Shown here piece by piece: positions 9,363 through 22,009 of a DNA stretch of 64,000 bases. The notes under the pieces are model-generated. The model saw only the letters and a list, made by a program, of their open reading frames with translations, searched no databases and had not been told where the DNA came from. The position numbers and the translations under genes were made by a program. Source of the stretch: Tricholomella constricta (lineage: Eukaryota > Basidiomycota > Agaricomycetes > Agaricales > Lyophyllaceae). The DNA lies in contig JAACJP010000072.1 in assembly GCA_013368375.1 (NCBI GenBank), forward strand, positions 1-64,000, written 5' to 3'. The first letter of the stretch is position 1, and each line of letters begins with the position of its first letter.

Positions 9363-11024
9363 TCATTCCTCCTCTTCTTCGCTGTCTTCGCTGAATTCCA
9401 TTTCCATGTCGTCTGCGAGGATTGAATCAGGAATGTGTGCAAATGATGATGGCGTGTAAGGGCCATGCGGTACCTGAATACGAGTGGAACCGCTCGCGGT
9501 ATGCTCCACCGTGTCTGGGATATCACCGTCGTCAAAGGCAAGCAGCTTGTCAAGGTCCAAATGGGGCAGCCCAGTGCCGGGGCGACGGACATCCTGAACC
9601 TCGTCATCACTCAAATCCACTGCAACGACTGCCTCATCATCAGAGACATCTACAAGGACAATGCCCGTGGAAGGCTCATCATCACTGCTTAGCTCAAGTT
9701 GTGGAATGGCTGGACTTTGATCCTCATCGTCGCTAAGCACAATCATTGGGAGAGTTTCGTCATCATCAGTCAGCACAATCATGGGGACTGATTCCTCATC
9801 ATCGCTGAGCAGGATCATAGGAAGGGATGTCGCTTCATCTTCCTTGTCCTCATCATCTGACAACTCCAACGCAACGATGGAGGATGCCGCGGCGGTCTGC
9901 TTTCGTGATGCCGCGGCGTCCAAGTGTGGGGGCGCCACGGCTGCCTGCTCTGGGGATGCCATGGTGTGTGCTGGGAGAGGAGTTACAATGATAGGAGACC
10001 GATCTCTATGGTAGTAGCCGCGGTATGGCTCCACATCGTCAATGAAGCTTCGTAGGGGTTGTTGCTCGAAATGGGTGGGTATTTCTGGGCTTTCCAGGCT
10101 ACGTGGCTGGATGATGTCGGTGCCAATGGCATCAAATCTGTGCGCACTGGAGGGGGAATGGGTGCCATCAGAAGAGTCCTCCCACTTCAAGGATCCTGAG
10201 GCCAGATCACCAAAGTCAGTTCCCAGAGGACCTGAATTGGTCCCTGGTTCAAAGATGTCCTTGACCTCTTTAGCAGTGAGGTCAGTGGTTTCTGCTGCAC
10301 CCGCGGTGTTCTCCTTTTGGACCGCGGCCTCATTCATGCTGTGCAATGCCGCGGCACGGCGCATGATCAAATCCATGCGTGATCCAAAGATGCTGGTATA
10401 TCCCTGTGTTTGACCCCGAATGTCATTGACGACGCGGCTGGCTTGATTAGACGGGACCGCCGCGGGAACCCAGGTCTTTGCAGAGTCCGGCTTTAATCCA
10501 CGATGGGTATCCAAGCATGTGTTGATGGTAAACCGGTTAAAATCTTGCCGTGCGTCATCGTCCAAAGGGAAGCTCCACCAGTCACAGGAATAATCGCTGA
10601 CTGGACCTGTGGGATAATCAATGTTCACCGATGCCTCGAGCTCCAGCTGCAACTCGGGAGATAGTTGCCATGTGTCCGTGAGATTGTGGGACAACAGGAA
10701 AAGGTTGCAGGCTAGGAGGCGAATGAGATCTGGAATCTCGCATGGGACCATCATTGCCGCGGCAGCACCAACATATCCCAGCGCAAAATCCTGGGTTGAT
10801 CACATCAGTCACACAACACGTGATGTGATGTCACAAATACGCACAAGCTCTTGAACAATGCGCGGCTGCATCCACTGCTGAACATCCTGTTCCTCTTTCT
10901 TGTATATCTCCAGGGCTTTGCGGAAGCGAGATTCACAGTAGAAGAGGACCTCCTGTATGTGAGCACCATGGACATTGTAAGTGCCCAGGGAGAAATCCAT
11001 AGAATCTAATGGCTGGAGAGTCAT
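9363..11024 (-). CDS. KDZ element gene A: acidic protein with seven SIM-like motifs
   Basis: Two exons joined by a 54-nt intron (10791-10844; donor GTGCGT, acceptor CAG) give about 535 residues. The N-terminal 150 residues are helical and not recognised. The C-terminal third is strongly acidic and repeats a hydrophobic core followed by serine or threonine and acidic residues: ALELSDDE, MILLSDDE, MIVLTDDD, MIVLSDDE, QLELSSDDE, VLVDVSDDE and AVDLSDDE (about 9600-9878). These match the pattern of phosphorylation-enhanced SUMO-interaction motifs. The protein ends in a run of glutamates. No enzyme domain is visible. A role in SUMO-dependent targeting is inference. It is the last gene before the left repeats, transcribed toward them. 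Confidence 0.75.
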
Positions 11025-11478
11025 GAATGTTTTTGTGGAGGATTGGGATCAGATAACAAGTTGTGATGAATGTGTGACACTGACAGAAGAGCGTGACAAT
11101 GATCGGAATTTCAACCGGCCATTCACATTATTTATAGAGTGAGAGCTGGCATATTTATAGAGTGAGAGCTGGCACCGCGGCCCGCGGTGCGTGAGCTGTA
11201 ATTCATATCCCTTTCTTAGTGACGATGGTTATGTTGTGTTGTATCTAATAATGGGCTAAGCACCATGGTGGCTCGGCCCCATGTGTTACTTTTTGGTGGT
11301 GCCGCGGTGCTACTTGAAGCCACCCTGGCCGCGGTGTGACCTTCAATTGTGACAATGTGCAGGCACACCGCGGTGCCCTGGCTGCAATATGAGTTCCTAG
11401 AGATAATGTAGTATGCCGCGGTGTCGCTTCAAATTTCTTGGTCAAAAACTTGGTCTGTATTCAAATCTTCAAATATTG
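11025..11478. other. Intergenic region between KDZ genes A and B
   Basis: No gene is seen. It should hold the promoter of gene A and the 3' end of the transposase gene. It contains a 21-nt direct repeat, TTTATAGAGTGAGAGCTGGCA, twice in tandem (11131-11174) with TATA-like cores, and at least six CCGCGG motifs. Confidence 0.6.
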
Positions 11479-14400
11479 CTACTGAATGACAAGTGTGAGG
11501 TATGCAGTGTTCACCCTTTTAAATTGTTCCTCTGCTGAAGATGCAAGGCGGTACCACATAGCTGCCTTTCGCTTGGCATAGGCAGCTGCACCGGCTTTAC
11601 TCGCAGCATCCGCGGCATTGCCGCGGTCTTTCCAAGTTTTCATCTGATGAAGGAAATACCGTGTAGTCCAGGTCATTTCATATCCCACTAATATGTACTC
11701 CTCATTCCAGCGATGCTTTTGAGCGCGTGCACGTAAGAAATGGACCCTTTGATCTATTGGTGAAGAGTGAATTTAGTAACATTGCCGCGGCTAGGTGACG
11801 TCCAGTATGACACCTACATTCCAAAAGAGCTTCAGGACTGTCAGAGGCCTGGCTGCCAGTTTGCCAAATCCAAGACAACCGAAGTGTTGTGGAACCAGGT
11901 ATGTTAGGATCCAATATGGCTGTGCTAGCCTTGATGTGCTCTCTGAGTAAGATTTTGTACTTGTCCAATGTAGCTTCATCTGCGTGAAGGCGAACCATAG
12001 CAGCTCTGCACTTCCCATATGACTGACAAAGGGTATTGAGAGTGGTGTTGAGCTTGACGATGGTGACACGGGAGCGTGTACGAACAGCCTTCCGCGGAGC
12101 AATACGCATAACATGAGAGTATAGGAATGACTTCTCGGCAATGCTTTCCCGGAGGTTCGTCAGCAACTTCTCTGCTTGCAGCTTGCGAAATTTCAATTCA
12201 AGGCTTGCCAGAGGGGAGATGATTGCAGAATTGTTGACCGAGGGCAGGAAGAGGGGGGTCCTTTCAGGTTCAATGACTGGGTCATCTGCCTCAGCAGGGT
12301 TGGCTCTACCCGCGGCATTGGTTGTGGTTGGGCCACTCCCCACGGCTCCTGCTCGGCCACTGCCACCATTTCGTGCCGCGGTATTCATCTCGCCACTCCC
12401 GCCATTTGGTGCCGCGGTATTTGGTGCCGCGGTATTCATCTCACCTCTTTCCGTTGCACCTGCCGCCCCTTCCCCTTGGTCACCCTGTCCTTCTATCTCA
12501 TCATCTTCCAGGTAGTCAAACATGTCATCGGGAGGGTCATCTGGAATGACTGGGGTTGAATGATGATGTCCCGTGCGGGCTTGCAATGCTGTGAAGACGT
12601 TAATCTGCGTATGCAGACGTGCTCTTTCAGCCTCCACTGCCTTGCGGTCCTCTTCCCGCGGCTCCCGCACCAACCTCTTCACTTTATTCTGAAGGCTAGT
12701 CCTGGCACATCAGGTCAGAATGATGTTCAACATAAAATGCAAAAGACTAACTGCTGCTCTTGAAGGTCAATTCCTAGCTGGATCCACTGTTCTTCAAGTG
12801 TTAAGCATTCCATGACCTCTGGTGACTCTTCACGGGGTTCGATGGCTGTAGTGCGTGCCTTCAGAATGTCCATGGCCTTGGGATCGTTAAGCCTTTCCCT
12901 CTCCGCTTCTTCAATCTCTGCAACCCACTCAGCAATCTGCTCAACCGGAACTCCATTACACATTTGATCATAATATAGGTCGGCACTTTCCCTGGTTTCA
13001 GTAGCTCGACGGAATCTCGAACATAATGCCGCGGCTAGAGAAATATTAGGAGTCAACACATGACCGCGGCATACAACACACCGCGGTAAGACCATTATTA
13101 CTCACACATGTCAAGCAACTTCTTCCAATTTGAATCATTCATGTGGTCGTCCAGAATTTCTGCCCGATGGGCCAAAGTAGCTGTCCTAGTCATGGGGGAG
13201 ACGGTGTTAAGGACGGCCCATAAGCTCTCTAGGATTTCTCCAGCAACAACCGCGGCACCAGGGATGAAAGATGATGCAAAGCGGAAGAAACAGTCAGGCT
13301 TGTGGCCATGGACATGCATAAGGCCAATAGCGCGGTCAATTATCATTTGAGGGGGAAGGGAGGGTCCGATGCGATCATCAAGGTGGATGATGTACTGGCA
13401 AACGATGTCGTAGATAAAAAGAAGCACCTCGATGTCAGTCATATTGGTTGTTTTGATTGCCTGTAGAAGAGACCAGTCTACATTCTTTTGTTGCTCGCCA
13501 GCATAAAGGTTAGCAAGGCTGTTGGGTGCAAAGCAACCATGACGGGCGCATGCAACGGCAACAATCCCCGTCACATCACAAGCCTTGGAAGTCAGCAATG
13601 CTTGTTCCAAAACACGAAATTGGTTTTCACATGGGGCTTTCTGCCGCGGACAAGGTAATCAGTGCCGCGGCGATGCATAACCAAATAGACTTACAGTGAG
13701 TTTGTTGAATGCTGTCTTCAAAAACTCATGATAATCCTCCCTCTTGGCCATCATTCCTCCCCCCTCTGATAACCATACATCAGCCGCGGCGTTTGGCTGG
13801 CGAACATGGTCTGCTTTGAAATTTCCATCTGCTACAAAAGACCGAATGTAGACTTTCCTGTGTTCCAATCTGTTAAAATGCTTAACTTTATGGAAGAAAT
13901 CAGGTGGAAGTACCTGTTCTGGTCAGATTTCCAGTCAGTGGGTAGATTGACCTCGGGCTGAGGGCATGCGGGGCAAAAAATTGCAAGATCACCCGCGACA
14001 GGGTTCATTGGATCATCTTTCTCATGTCCATAGCCAGCCCACTTTATTTTCTTCAACCACCTCCAGGAACGAGAAAGCCTCCGCAGTTCACGATAAAAAT
14101 TATCAATGTCCGCGCTGTTCGTCGCCGCGGCCGTTGCACGACTAAGTTTTTGCCAATACTGAAAAGCTGATGCTTTACATTCCAGGTTTGCCAATCGATA
14201 GTCATCCAAAACGCCAGCTGTGAAGAGTGTTGTGTACCGAGTGAATGTTGTGGGTATCAAGCGGGCATGCATTAGGTCAATAGTGACCATTGACTGGCCA
14301 TGGCAAGTGCAGAAGACCAGAGGGATGTAGTGGATTCCGTTGATGTGCACAACGCGAACATAGTTATTGTTCAGTCCATCATGCCGCGGCCCAAGGACAG

Positions 14401-15624
14401 AACTAACATTTCTGTCCGGTGGATCCAAGAATTCCTCGTCCAGGTCATCGTCCTCGATGTCCTCTGGTGTCTCTTGAGTGTCACGACCTTCCATGTCATC
14501 TTCCAAGTCGTCACCCGTTTTTCGCCCACCTCTGAGGTGAAATAACTCATCCAGACGCGCTATATACTCTTCATCAGTGGCTGGGCCGTCATCCGCCAAG
14601 TCCGTGTCTTCAAATGCCGCGGCCGCGGCATTAGATGCCGCGGAGCCGGAAGCATTCATGTCCAAATCATATGCCGCTAATCCAGACTCAGCCACTTGTC
14701 CTAAGTCCGTGTCTTCAAATGCCGCTGATCCAGAATCGCATGCCGCGGCCGCGGTATCGGGCACCGCGGCATCGTTTTCCATAGTGTCAACTTCCATGAC
14801 ACTCTCCGCGGTGTACTGATGGTGTGGCGCAAGGCCTTCTTCCTCTGTGATAGGAGCTTCCGCCGATGTCCCTGTTGAATGACCTTGCTGTGGCTTAGAG
14901 CCCCGCTGGGATATGGTGTTCTGGTCCATGATATCTTTCTGGGTTTGAAAGGTCTCCAGACGGGTGCGCTGAAACTGAAGTTGGGAGCAGAACTGTTCCC
15001 CGGATGAGTGGGGGACGATAATGTACGCCCCAACCTCCCACAGTCGTGCTGTACGGAAGTATTGCCCATTCCAGCACTCAATCTTATGCAGGGGATTGTC
15101 TCGGTGATTGATCCGCATACAGTGGCGGCAGAGTATGCGGGGGCTGGTACAGTCCTGACACCGCCATCGAGCATAATTTTTGTGGGGACAGTCTGGGCAA
15201 GGGTGCTTTTCTTGCATAGTCTCTCTAGCCAGTAGACCTTGCAGCATCTCAGGAGCATGGTCAACAAACTCCTGTAGGTAGTTGGCTTGTGTCTGTTCAC
15301 CAATCATTGTCAAAGCAATAATGGAAAGCAACAGTAGTTTACCTTTGTCCGACGAATGGGCACTGGTATTTCTATGTCATCATTGAAATGACTTCCTCCA
15401 TTATCAGGATCTACTGGAACTTGGGTTGAGCCAATGGGCACTGGCATGCGTGGAAAGGCACTGGGAATAGGGATAATTGGCCTTGACTGCAAAGGAACCA
15501 TTGTTGATTCCACAACATCACCTCGAGCAGTAGTCCGTATGGATGTATGAACATCCAGGCCACCCTGCACCCGATCAGTCTGTCTAAGGATGGGATCCTT
15601 TTTGGTGCGTTTGCGCTTGAGCAT
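11479..15624 (-). CDS. KDZ transposase with CxC2 cysteine cluster
   Basis: Transposase of the Kyakuja/Dileera/Zisupton class. Seven exons (15624-15343, 15292-13914, 13869-13695, 13640-13106, 13034-12752, 12701-11818, 11753-11479) join in phase to about 1,270 residues with no stops. Residues ~120-175 hold the CxC2 cluster (CPDC, CQDC, CRHC, then PLHKIECWNG). The RNase H-like core shows ADGNF (Asp ~569), CARHG (~643), YDIVC (Asp ~690), HVHGHKPDC (~720) and GEILESLW (Glu ~746). The C-terminus has the family's helical tail (RARAQKHRW, EMTWTTRYF). Introns are 44-71 nt, and three of them contain CCGCGG. The start at 15624 (MLKRKRTKK) is chosen for its basic N-terminus. It is head-to-head with gene C. 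Confidence 0.92.
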
Positions 15625-15960
15625 GGTAAGGAAAGAGGGTTGACAGAGAAAGCCTGGTGATGGTTGATAATCTTCACAATGATCTTGAATCACCCCATGT
15701 CATCTCCTCATGGCATTGAACCTCCTCATGGCATTGAACCTCCTCATGGCATTGAACTCTGTACACATGACCTCCCTGCAGACACATGTACTGCCTTGCT
15801 TGCTACACATGTCCTGTCGGACCCCGGCCAGATGTTAATCAAAGCGATGGATTTGTTTGCGCAGTGTCAGCTGGCCGCGGATCAAATTTCTAACTTGACC
15901 CGAGAACCAACCTCATGTTTGTTGTCCCATTTTGGTCATTCCTTTCCACTACACTCTCAC
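15625..15960. promoter_or_regulatory. Divergent promoter region of transposase and gene C
   Basis: The 336 bp separate the transposase start from the chosen start of gene C. They hold three tandem copies of a 15-bp unit, CCTCATGGCATTGAA (15712-15758). These are open in the gene C frame, so an upstream start at 15664 cannot be excluded. One CCGCGG is present at about 15875. Confidence 0.5.
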
Positions 15961-18321
15961 ATGTCAGCCAACGAAGCCGAGGCACCAAAGACCATCAGAA
16001 AACAAAGTGCCTATTCAAGAGAGGAGCGTGATGTCCTTAACAAGTACAAGGACGAGTACCGGGGAGAGCCAGATGCAGCCAAGAGAGCCAAGATTTTTAC
16101 ATCCAAGGTGCTTGTTGACATTTTCAACTACTGGAGCTTGCAAAAGAAGGATCCCCAAACGGACGAAGCTTCACAAAAAGCAGTAAAGGTACACTATGCA
16201 CCATTCAACCCATAATCATTTGCTAAACTGCCCACAGCAACTTGCCAATTGGGTGAAGAACAACTGGAGGGTGTACCCGGACTTCAAGAAATCTATGGGG
16301 GAATTGAACATCACCCTCCGACATGTGGTCATGCGCACTAAGCGCGACGCAATCCATGATGAACTGGAGCACATACTGGGTGTGGACGACCTTGACCCAG
16401 CATGCCCCGAGGCATTTCAGCAGCGGAACAAGGCCATTTCCAATGTCATCAAAAACCTGGCCCCTGATGAACGCCAAGCATTGGAAACGACAGCTCAGGA
16501 GTGGAGTAGAAAGGGATATCCACAGGAGGAAAGGCCAAAGTAAGTGTCACCGCGGCGGGCGGCGCACGCCGCGGCCCCGACGCTGTGGCTATCGTTATGA
16601 GGCTAACACTTGCCCTGCCCACAGAATTGCAGATAAACATGGCTTCACACGGGTGGAAGATGTGGACAAACGGCGGTGGCGGGAAATGGGAATGGTTTCC
16701 CTTACATTTGTTGCATGGACCAACAGTGAAGGGCACCTTTGTGTGCGCGCGTAAGTAATTTTTCACATTGCATAACTGTCCGCGGCCTGACGTTCCGCGG
16801 CGTAGTCACGACAAAATTGCTCACAACATGGGCGCCGTGTATAAGAAGTTTACAGAAACCTTTCCTACCTTGATTCAAGACTGCAAAGTCAAGCTTATGG
16901 ATTATGTGGTTGCTGTACAGCAGTCACTTGACCCCATCCCCCTAAACCCTCTCGAGGCCGCGCAGCCCAACATCCAAGTGAAGATACATGAGGACGGTTT
17001 TCCGATCTTACCATCTCCGGATGACACTCCAAAAACTCACAACGATCTTGAAATGATCGTACGTTACTATCTGAATTACCATTACAGTATGTTGTTGTCC
17101 ATTGCTGTGTTGACTCTCTGACATACTCCTTTAGTGCTTGCCTCTGGCCGTACAAAAAACTCGACACCATTCAAGGCTGTGGAGGCAGAGTGCGCCAAAT
17201 TTATTGCCGCGGAATATCTTCCCGCGGGACAGAGAATTTGTGATCCACGCAACATTCGATTCAAGGAATTAGAATCGCTCCTTGACTTTTGGTACCAGCG
17301 CCAGGAGGAACATGGTCATTCTTCTGCATTCCGGTGGTCCTCTTACCTGAACACCAAGAAGGAGAGGGTTGCAGCAGTATATGGAGAACGAAAGGATTTG
17401 GAGGCCGCGGCAGAACGAAAACAGGCAATCAGGAAGAAGAAGAGGAAAGATAAACAAAGGATGCATATTGACCCTTTGTTGGAAGGGTTGACATCTATGC
17501 CCCCGTTGCCAGCCAGCGAAAACACCGGAGCGGACCGCGGCAGTCCAGGCCGCGGCGAAATGGAACCAGGGGAGACTGCAGTCAGTCCCAGATCACAGCA
17601 ACCTAACACCAGCCCAAACACCGGAGCGGACCGCGGCAGTCAAGGCCGCGGCGAAATTGAAACAGCCACACAATTCAATACCAGATCACAGCCACCTAAC
17701 ACTGAGGCAGCCAGCCCAAATATCGGTGCGGACCACGGCAGTCGAGGCCGCGGCGAAATGTCACCAGATGAGGATATGACTGTTGGGGTAGACCAAGGCA
17801 TGTCTGGGCACCACAACCAGGAGGCTAATTTCAATGCAGCACACAAGGACACTCCTCAAGTCCAAAGTGTACTTGTAGACGATGATACCATGCGCAAGCT
17901 CATGGCCCGTGGCTTTGCAGGACAATACCCAATCAATGGCCCTGCAGACGGACCACCAAAGTACCGCGTGCCTGAGACTGCACTAGAGCTATTGAAGCAG
18001 GATAATCCCACCACACCCATAAATGAACCTTCAGCATCAAGGTCTCCAACCCCTCAACTATCCAGCACTACACCGGCATCACAAAAGCGAAAGCGCGATG
18101 AAGCTCATACGATGGGAACTAAGAAGTCAAGGAGCACTCAGAGGCTGTTAGATGAGGCGCAGCAGATTCTAGAGGGGTCCAGTAGGAGATCGACAAGGCA
18201 GCAGGATGCCATGGCAGTTACATCAAGGGCAGCAACACGGTCCGCGGCAGCGCGGGCCGCGGCACCCAAGCCCGCGGTAACAAGGTCCACAAAAGTCAAA
18301 GCAGATAAACGTAGACGTTAG
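15961..18321 (+). CDS. KDZ element gene C: large basic protein, possibly DNA-binding
   Basis: Five exons (15961-16188, 16238-16539, 16625-16750, 16806-17086, 17135-18321) join in phase to about 707 residues. The N-terminal part has a charged helical segment (SREERDVLNKYKDEY) followed by LANWVKNNWRVY, which recalls helix-turn-helix accessory proteins of fungal transposons; this is resemblance only. The middle is unrecognised. The C-terminal half has a KKKRKDK basic cluster, three repeats of GADRGS..GRGE (17530-17760), a KRKRDE cluster and an Ala/Arg/Lys-rich tail, suggesting a nuclear protein. Introns 2 and 3 each carry two CCGCGG motifs, and the repeats carry up to two each. An alternative start at 15664 would add 99 residues. 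Confidence 0.75.
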
Positions 18322-18713
18322 AGGGAAGCTAGTCAAATATCTACACATAATAGTATGCATGCTTATCAACCAGTCTGTTATGATTTAGAAATGTATCTGT
18401 GGTGATGGGCAGCAATGCTTGTGCCGCGGCATCATTGATGTGCCGCAGCATTATAGCATTGCGGCACCTTCAATGACATTGGCACACGTCATTCACACTT
18501 CATTTGTTCAACACTTGAGTGCAAGAAAAATTTTTGATTATCTACAGCTGTAACTAGTATATGTACAGTGTAGCTCTGGATGTTAGCTTTTTGTTATCTA
18601 CAATTGTCTGAGGTATATATCTACAATTGTCTGAGGTATATAGAATAGCTATTGTATACAATCAAGAAAGCAGGTGTCAAAAAACAATGTAAAAAAGGGC
18701 GTCCGCGGAGTGT
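18322..18713. other. Convergent 3' region between KDZ genes C and D
   Basis: No gene. It lies between two converging stop codons and probably holds both polyadenylation regions. A tandem duplication of CTACAATTGTCTGAGGTATA lies at about 18598-18642, and near-palindromic TGCCGCGGCA/TGCCGCAGCA blocks lie at 18422-18450. Confidence 0.55.
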
Positions 18714-21042
18714 TCAATTGAGGCGCGGTTTTTTTGCCGCGGCCTCATCCAAATCGTCATCTGCCTTCCGCTTTTCACCATCTGTGCTGATGGGAGCCTT
18801 GCTACGCGTCCGGTGAAGTGGCTCACCATCTTGATCCATAGGTGCCGGTGTGCGGCTACGTGACCGTGAGCGACGAGTTGTAGCGGTTGGAGGGGGAGCT
18901 AGGTGTTCAGTCTCCGGGGTTGGCGAAGTCACTTGGAGGGTAGGCGGCAAAGGTGGGGGAGGGCTGTCCGGCACATGTGGAAAGGGCGAGGGGGATGGCG
19001 ACGGTGGTGGTGGTGATGGTGATGGTGGTGGTGGTGGTGGTGGTGGTGGCAGGGTGGTGGTTGGTTGGGGCGGGGACACCGGTGCTGGGAAGTCAGCCGC
19101 GGCATGCATGTCCGCGGTGTCCATGTCCATGGGGCTCGCCGCGGCGTGAAGGTCGTCAGACTCCTCAGTACCAAGAGGCTGCTCACCACCTTCTGCGCCG
19201 TCTCCCGCCGCGGCATCGACGTTGTTGGGGGGGGAAGCTACTGCCGCGGCATCAACGTTGGGGGAAGACTCACCCTCCGTCTCACTTGCCTCCTGCATCA
19301 CCACCCTCTTTCTAAACACCCGGCACTCCATAGAGTCCACTCGGTCTGTCAGGACCGCAATGGATGCTGACATCCGGCGGACCGCCTCTGTCAACACTCC
19401 AACCCGTCGAGACATCTTCCCGAGAGCCTCAGAGTGACCCTCCCTCCCTTGCTCCAGCTGCTCAATCTTGGCCTCCTGGGCAGTGACCTCAGAACGGAGG
19501 TTTGTGGTGTCCTCATCCATGGCGTCGGCAAAGTCTTCCAGCTCACGCACTGTCCCCTTGATTGACCTGATGGTGGAAGACATTTCATCATCGTTTACTG
19601 CGGCATGAGGGGTCAGGGCCACCGCGGTGACGGGAGGAATAGGGGCCGCGGTGGGGGGAGCGGTGGGAGCGCCAGGAGTGGGGGCCGCGGCCTTGTGAGA
19701 TGCACCTCTATCTTTCCCTACTCTTAATTAGCTTTGAAACTGAAATACAAATTTTACACTTACTTGGTTTGCTGGGCCCAGCCACCGGGACCTCATCACC
19801 CACCACTCTTGAAGTCCCAGCTGACTTCTTCCTCAAGGGGCCATATGTGCAGTGCCTCTTCTTGTCACGGCAAGCTTGACATGCCGTGGCTGAGGATGCT
19901 TGCTTCCTGCATTCTTGATTGAAGCGAACGCAGGCACTGCAGGGCGGGTGGTAGAGTGTTGGGTTGTAGGGGGCGGGGGCTGTTCTCTGGGCACCAGCAG
20001 GGTCTGCATCTGAGTCAACTTCCATGTAAGTTGTCTCCCCACCGCTTTCTGCTCCCAGTGCGGTGAAGGTGGCCGCGGTCGATGAGTGGATGGGCTCCCC
20101 CACTGTGATGGTCGTCTTGTGGGGGGTGTGGGGGGGTGCGGGTGCCTTTTGCTTACCCTTGTCCTTCTTGGTGGCCTTGGGTTTGGGAGCGCGGGCCTTT
20201 GCCACCGCGGCCGCGGCCTCCTCCTCTCTCTTCCGCACCGCAGCCTCCTCCTCTCTCTTCCGCACCGCGGCCTCCTCCTCTCTCTTCCGCACCGCGGCCT
20301 CCTCCTCTCTTTTCCTCGCCTCCCCTCTTTTCCTCGCCTCCTCCCTTTTGCGCGCCGCGGCCTCCTCCACTTCTTTCTGTGCCGCCGCGGCCTCTTCTCT
20401 CTTCCGTGCCTCCAGTTCCCTCTTTGCCTTCTTGCTCGCCCTCTTCTCTTCCTGCTCCCTCACCCTCTTCTCTTCCTCCTCCCTCACCCTCCTCTCTTCC
20501 TGCTCCCTCACCGCAGCCTCCTTCATTCGTGCCGCGGCCTCCGCCTTGGTCTTTCTTGCCGCGGCCGCGTCCTTTTCTGCTTTGGCCTTCCTTTTTGCCA
20601 CCTTCTTTGCGACAATGTCATCAGCGACAAGGCTTGCCGCGGTCCCCGCCTGGACCTTTGATGACCCCTCACCCCTGTCCTCCTTCTCCTCCACCACGGT
20701 GACCCGCTTCTTGAACTCCGCAGCCTGCGTCCGGTACGCGGCGAGGTGCTCAGCAAACTTCTCGGTCTCACGAGAGACCTTTTGAAGCAGCTTGAGCGTG
20801 AGCCCAAAGAACGAGCTGTTGAATAGCTTGATTGTTTGGGGGTCTCGGATGCCGGAGACGCGTATGTAGAAGTCCTTCTGCTCAAATATTCAATAATTGG
20901 AAAAGAAAAAAAAAAATTAAAAAGCGATGCTTACCGAGTCCTTGTAGATGGCGACGAACTCATCGCGCATCCCAGCCTTTACGGCCTTGAGGAGCCTCCG
21001 GTCAGTCGCAGCGAGGGTGGTTTGAACGGCGGAAGAATCCAT
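18714..21042 (-). CDS. KDZ element gene D: mirrored Zn2Cys6-like, coiled-coil protein
   Basis: Exon 1 (21042-20935), a 57-nt intron, exon 2 (20877-19764), then exon 3 to 18714 give about 740 residues. The second acceptor is ambiguous (19721 or 19712; both stay in frame). Residues ~100-250 are a Glu/Lys/Arg-rich coiled coil that includes a 27-bp minisatellite (about 20207-20316, EEEAAVRKR). A cysteine cluster follows at 19943-19849: C-x2-C-x6-C-x9-C-x2-C-x6-C (CSACVRFNQEC ... CQACRDKKRHC). This mirrored Zn2Cys6-like module is seen in many Agaricomycete proteins. A second coiled coil, a proline tract and a basic RSRSRSR tail follow. DNA binding is inferred; Zn2Cys6 proteins typically contact CGG triplets. 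Confidence 0.8.
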
Positions 21043-21232
21043 CAAAGTTAATGTAAGGTGATCGGGTGGAAGAGGGTGCGCGGTGCGGGGGAAGTTGTGG
21101 TTGGGAAGAGAGAGAGGCGGTGAAATTTTTTTCAACATCAGTCACATGACCTTATCTCATCAATCCATCGATCAAACAAATTCACATAAAGTGCTTGGTC
21201 TCGGTCTTCAAAATCAATCAACTCCCCCCATT
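21043..21232. promoter_or_regulatory. Divergent promoter region of KDZ genes D and E
   Basis: The 190 bp lie between two head-to-head starts (gene D at 21042 and gene E at 21233). No clear TATA box. It is short enough that the two genes are probably co-regulated. Confidence 0.45.
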
Positions 21233-21893
21233 ATGAACAACGAAGCCTCTGAAGGACACCGCGGTGAGAACCCCCGCGGTGCCAATTCCTCCCGTGTTGT
21301 GCAGTCCAGCACCGCGGCACCTCCCACTGGCTATTCTGTCATTGCCACTGAAAACGGGGACTATCTGGTGCCAAAGTTCCTCGTTCCTGTGACCGAACGT
21401 GCACTCATGGTCCAGCCAATGGACTCAACCTTTCCTGCTGGGGTGAGCCCAATTGAAAGCTTTTCTTTCTGCACACCACTCTGAATAATGCATTTTAGCC
21501 CTTGCCACACACAGAGGGCAAGTGCCATTTCCTAGCCCATGGAAATATCATGATACCTCCAGATCCAGTGGGTTTCAAATGATATGGGTTGAATACATAC
21601 TAATATAGTTACAGCCCTTGACTGGCCGTGAGGCCTTGCAACTTCACGCAGAGGTCCTGGCATACCAACAGCAATATGGCGGAACATATGCCGCGGCATC
21701 GCGCCAGCTTTATTTGGCAGAAGTTGCAAAGCTTGAAAGTGTGGCCGCGGCACACAATGCCTTCAGTAATCTGCGTTCTCAAATCGATGGTCCACAGTCA
21801 GGTAACATGATAGACAAAAAGGGAAAGGGAAAGGACAGAGAAAAGGACGAGAGGCCAAAACCCAAAGCTAAGAAGGGAAAGAGGGCAAAATAG
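21233..21893 (+). CDS. KDZ element gene E: small basic protein
   Basis: Three exons (21233-21442, 21499-21567, 21615-21893) join in phase to about 185 residues. The second intron has a TACTAAT branch point just before its acceptor, and the first has donor GTGAGC. Skipping the 69-nt middle exon would also keep the frame. The first half is polar. The second has a helical Ala/Gln-rich stretch (HAEVLAYQQQYGGTYAAA) and a strongly basic tail (KKGKGKDREK ... KAKKGKRAK). I do not recognise the family. The basic tail suggests nucleic-acid binding or nuclear import. Confidence 0.65.
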
Positions 21894-22009
21894 TTTACAC
21901 TTGACAATTGAAGCACATTTATCACAAGTCTTGCCACTATGTCCTTTTGAAACACCGCGGTATTACACGAAACAGAAAGTAGGTTGTTGACAAGTGAATA
22001 TTGATACCA

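Noticed and set aside
20063..20785. Open frames of up to 240 codons on the plus strand
   Set aside because: Low-complexity Ser/Leu/Pro shadows of the coiled-coil minisatellite in KDZ gene D on the minus strand.
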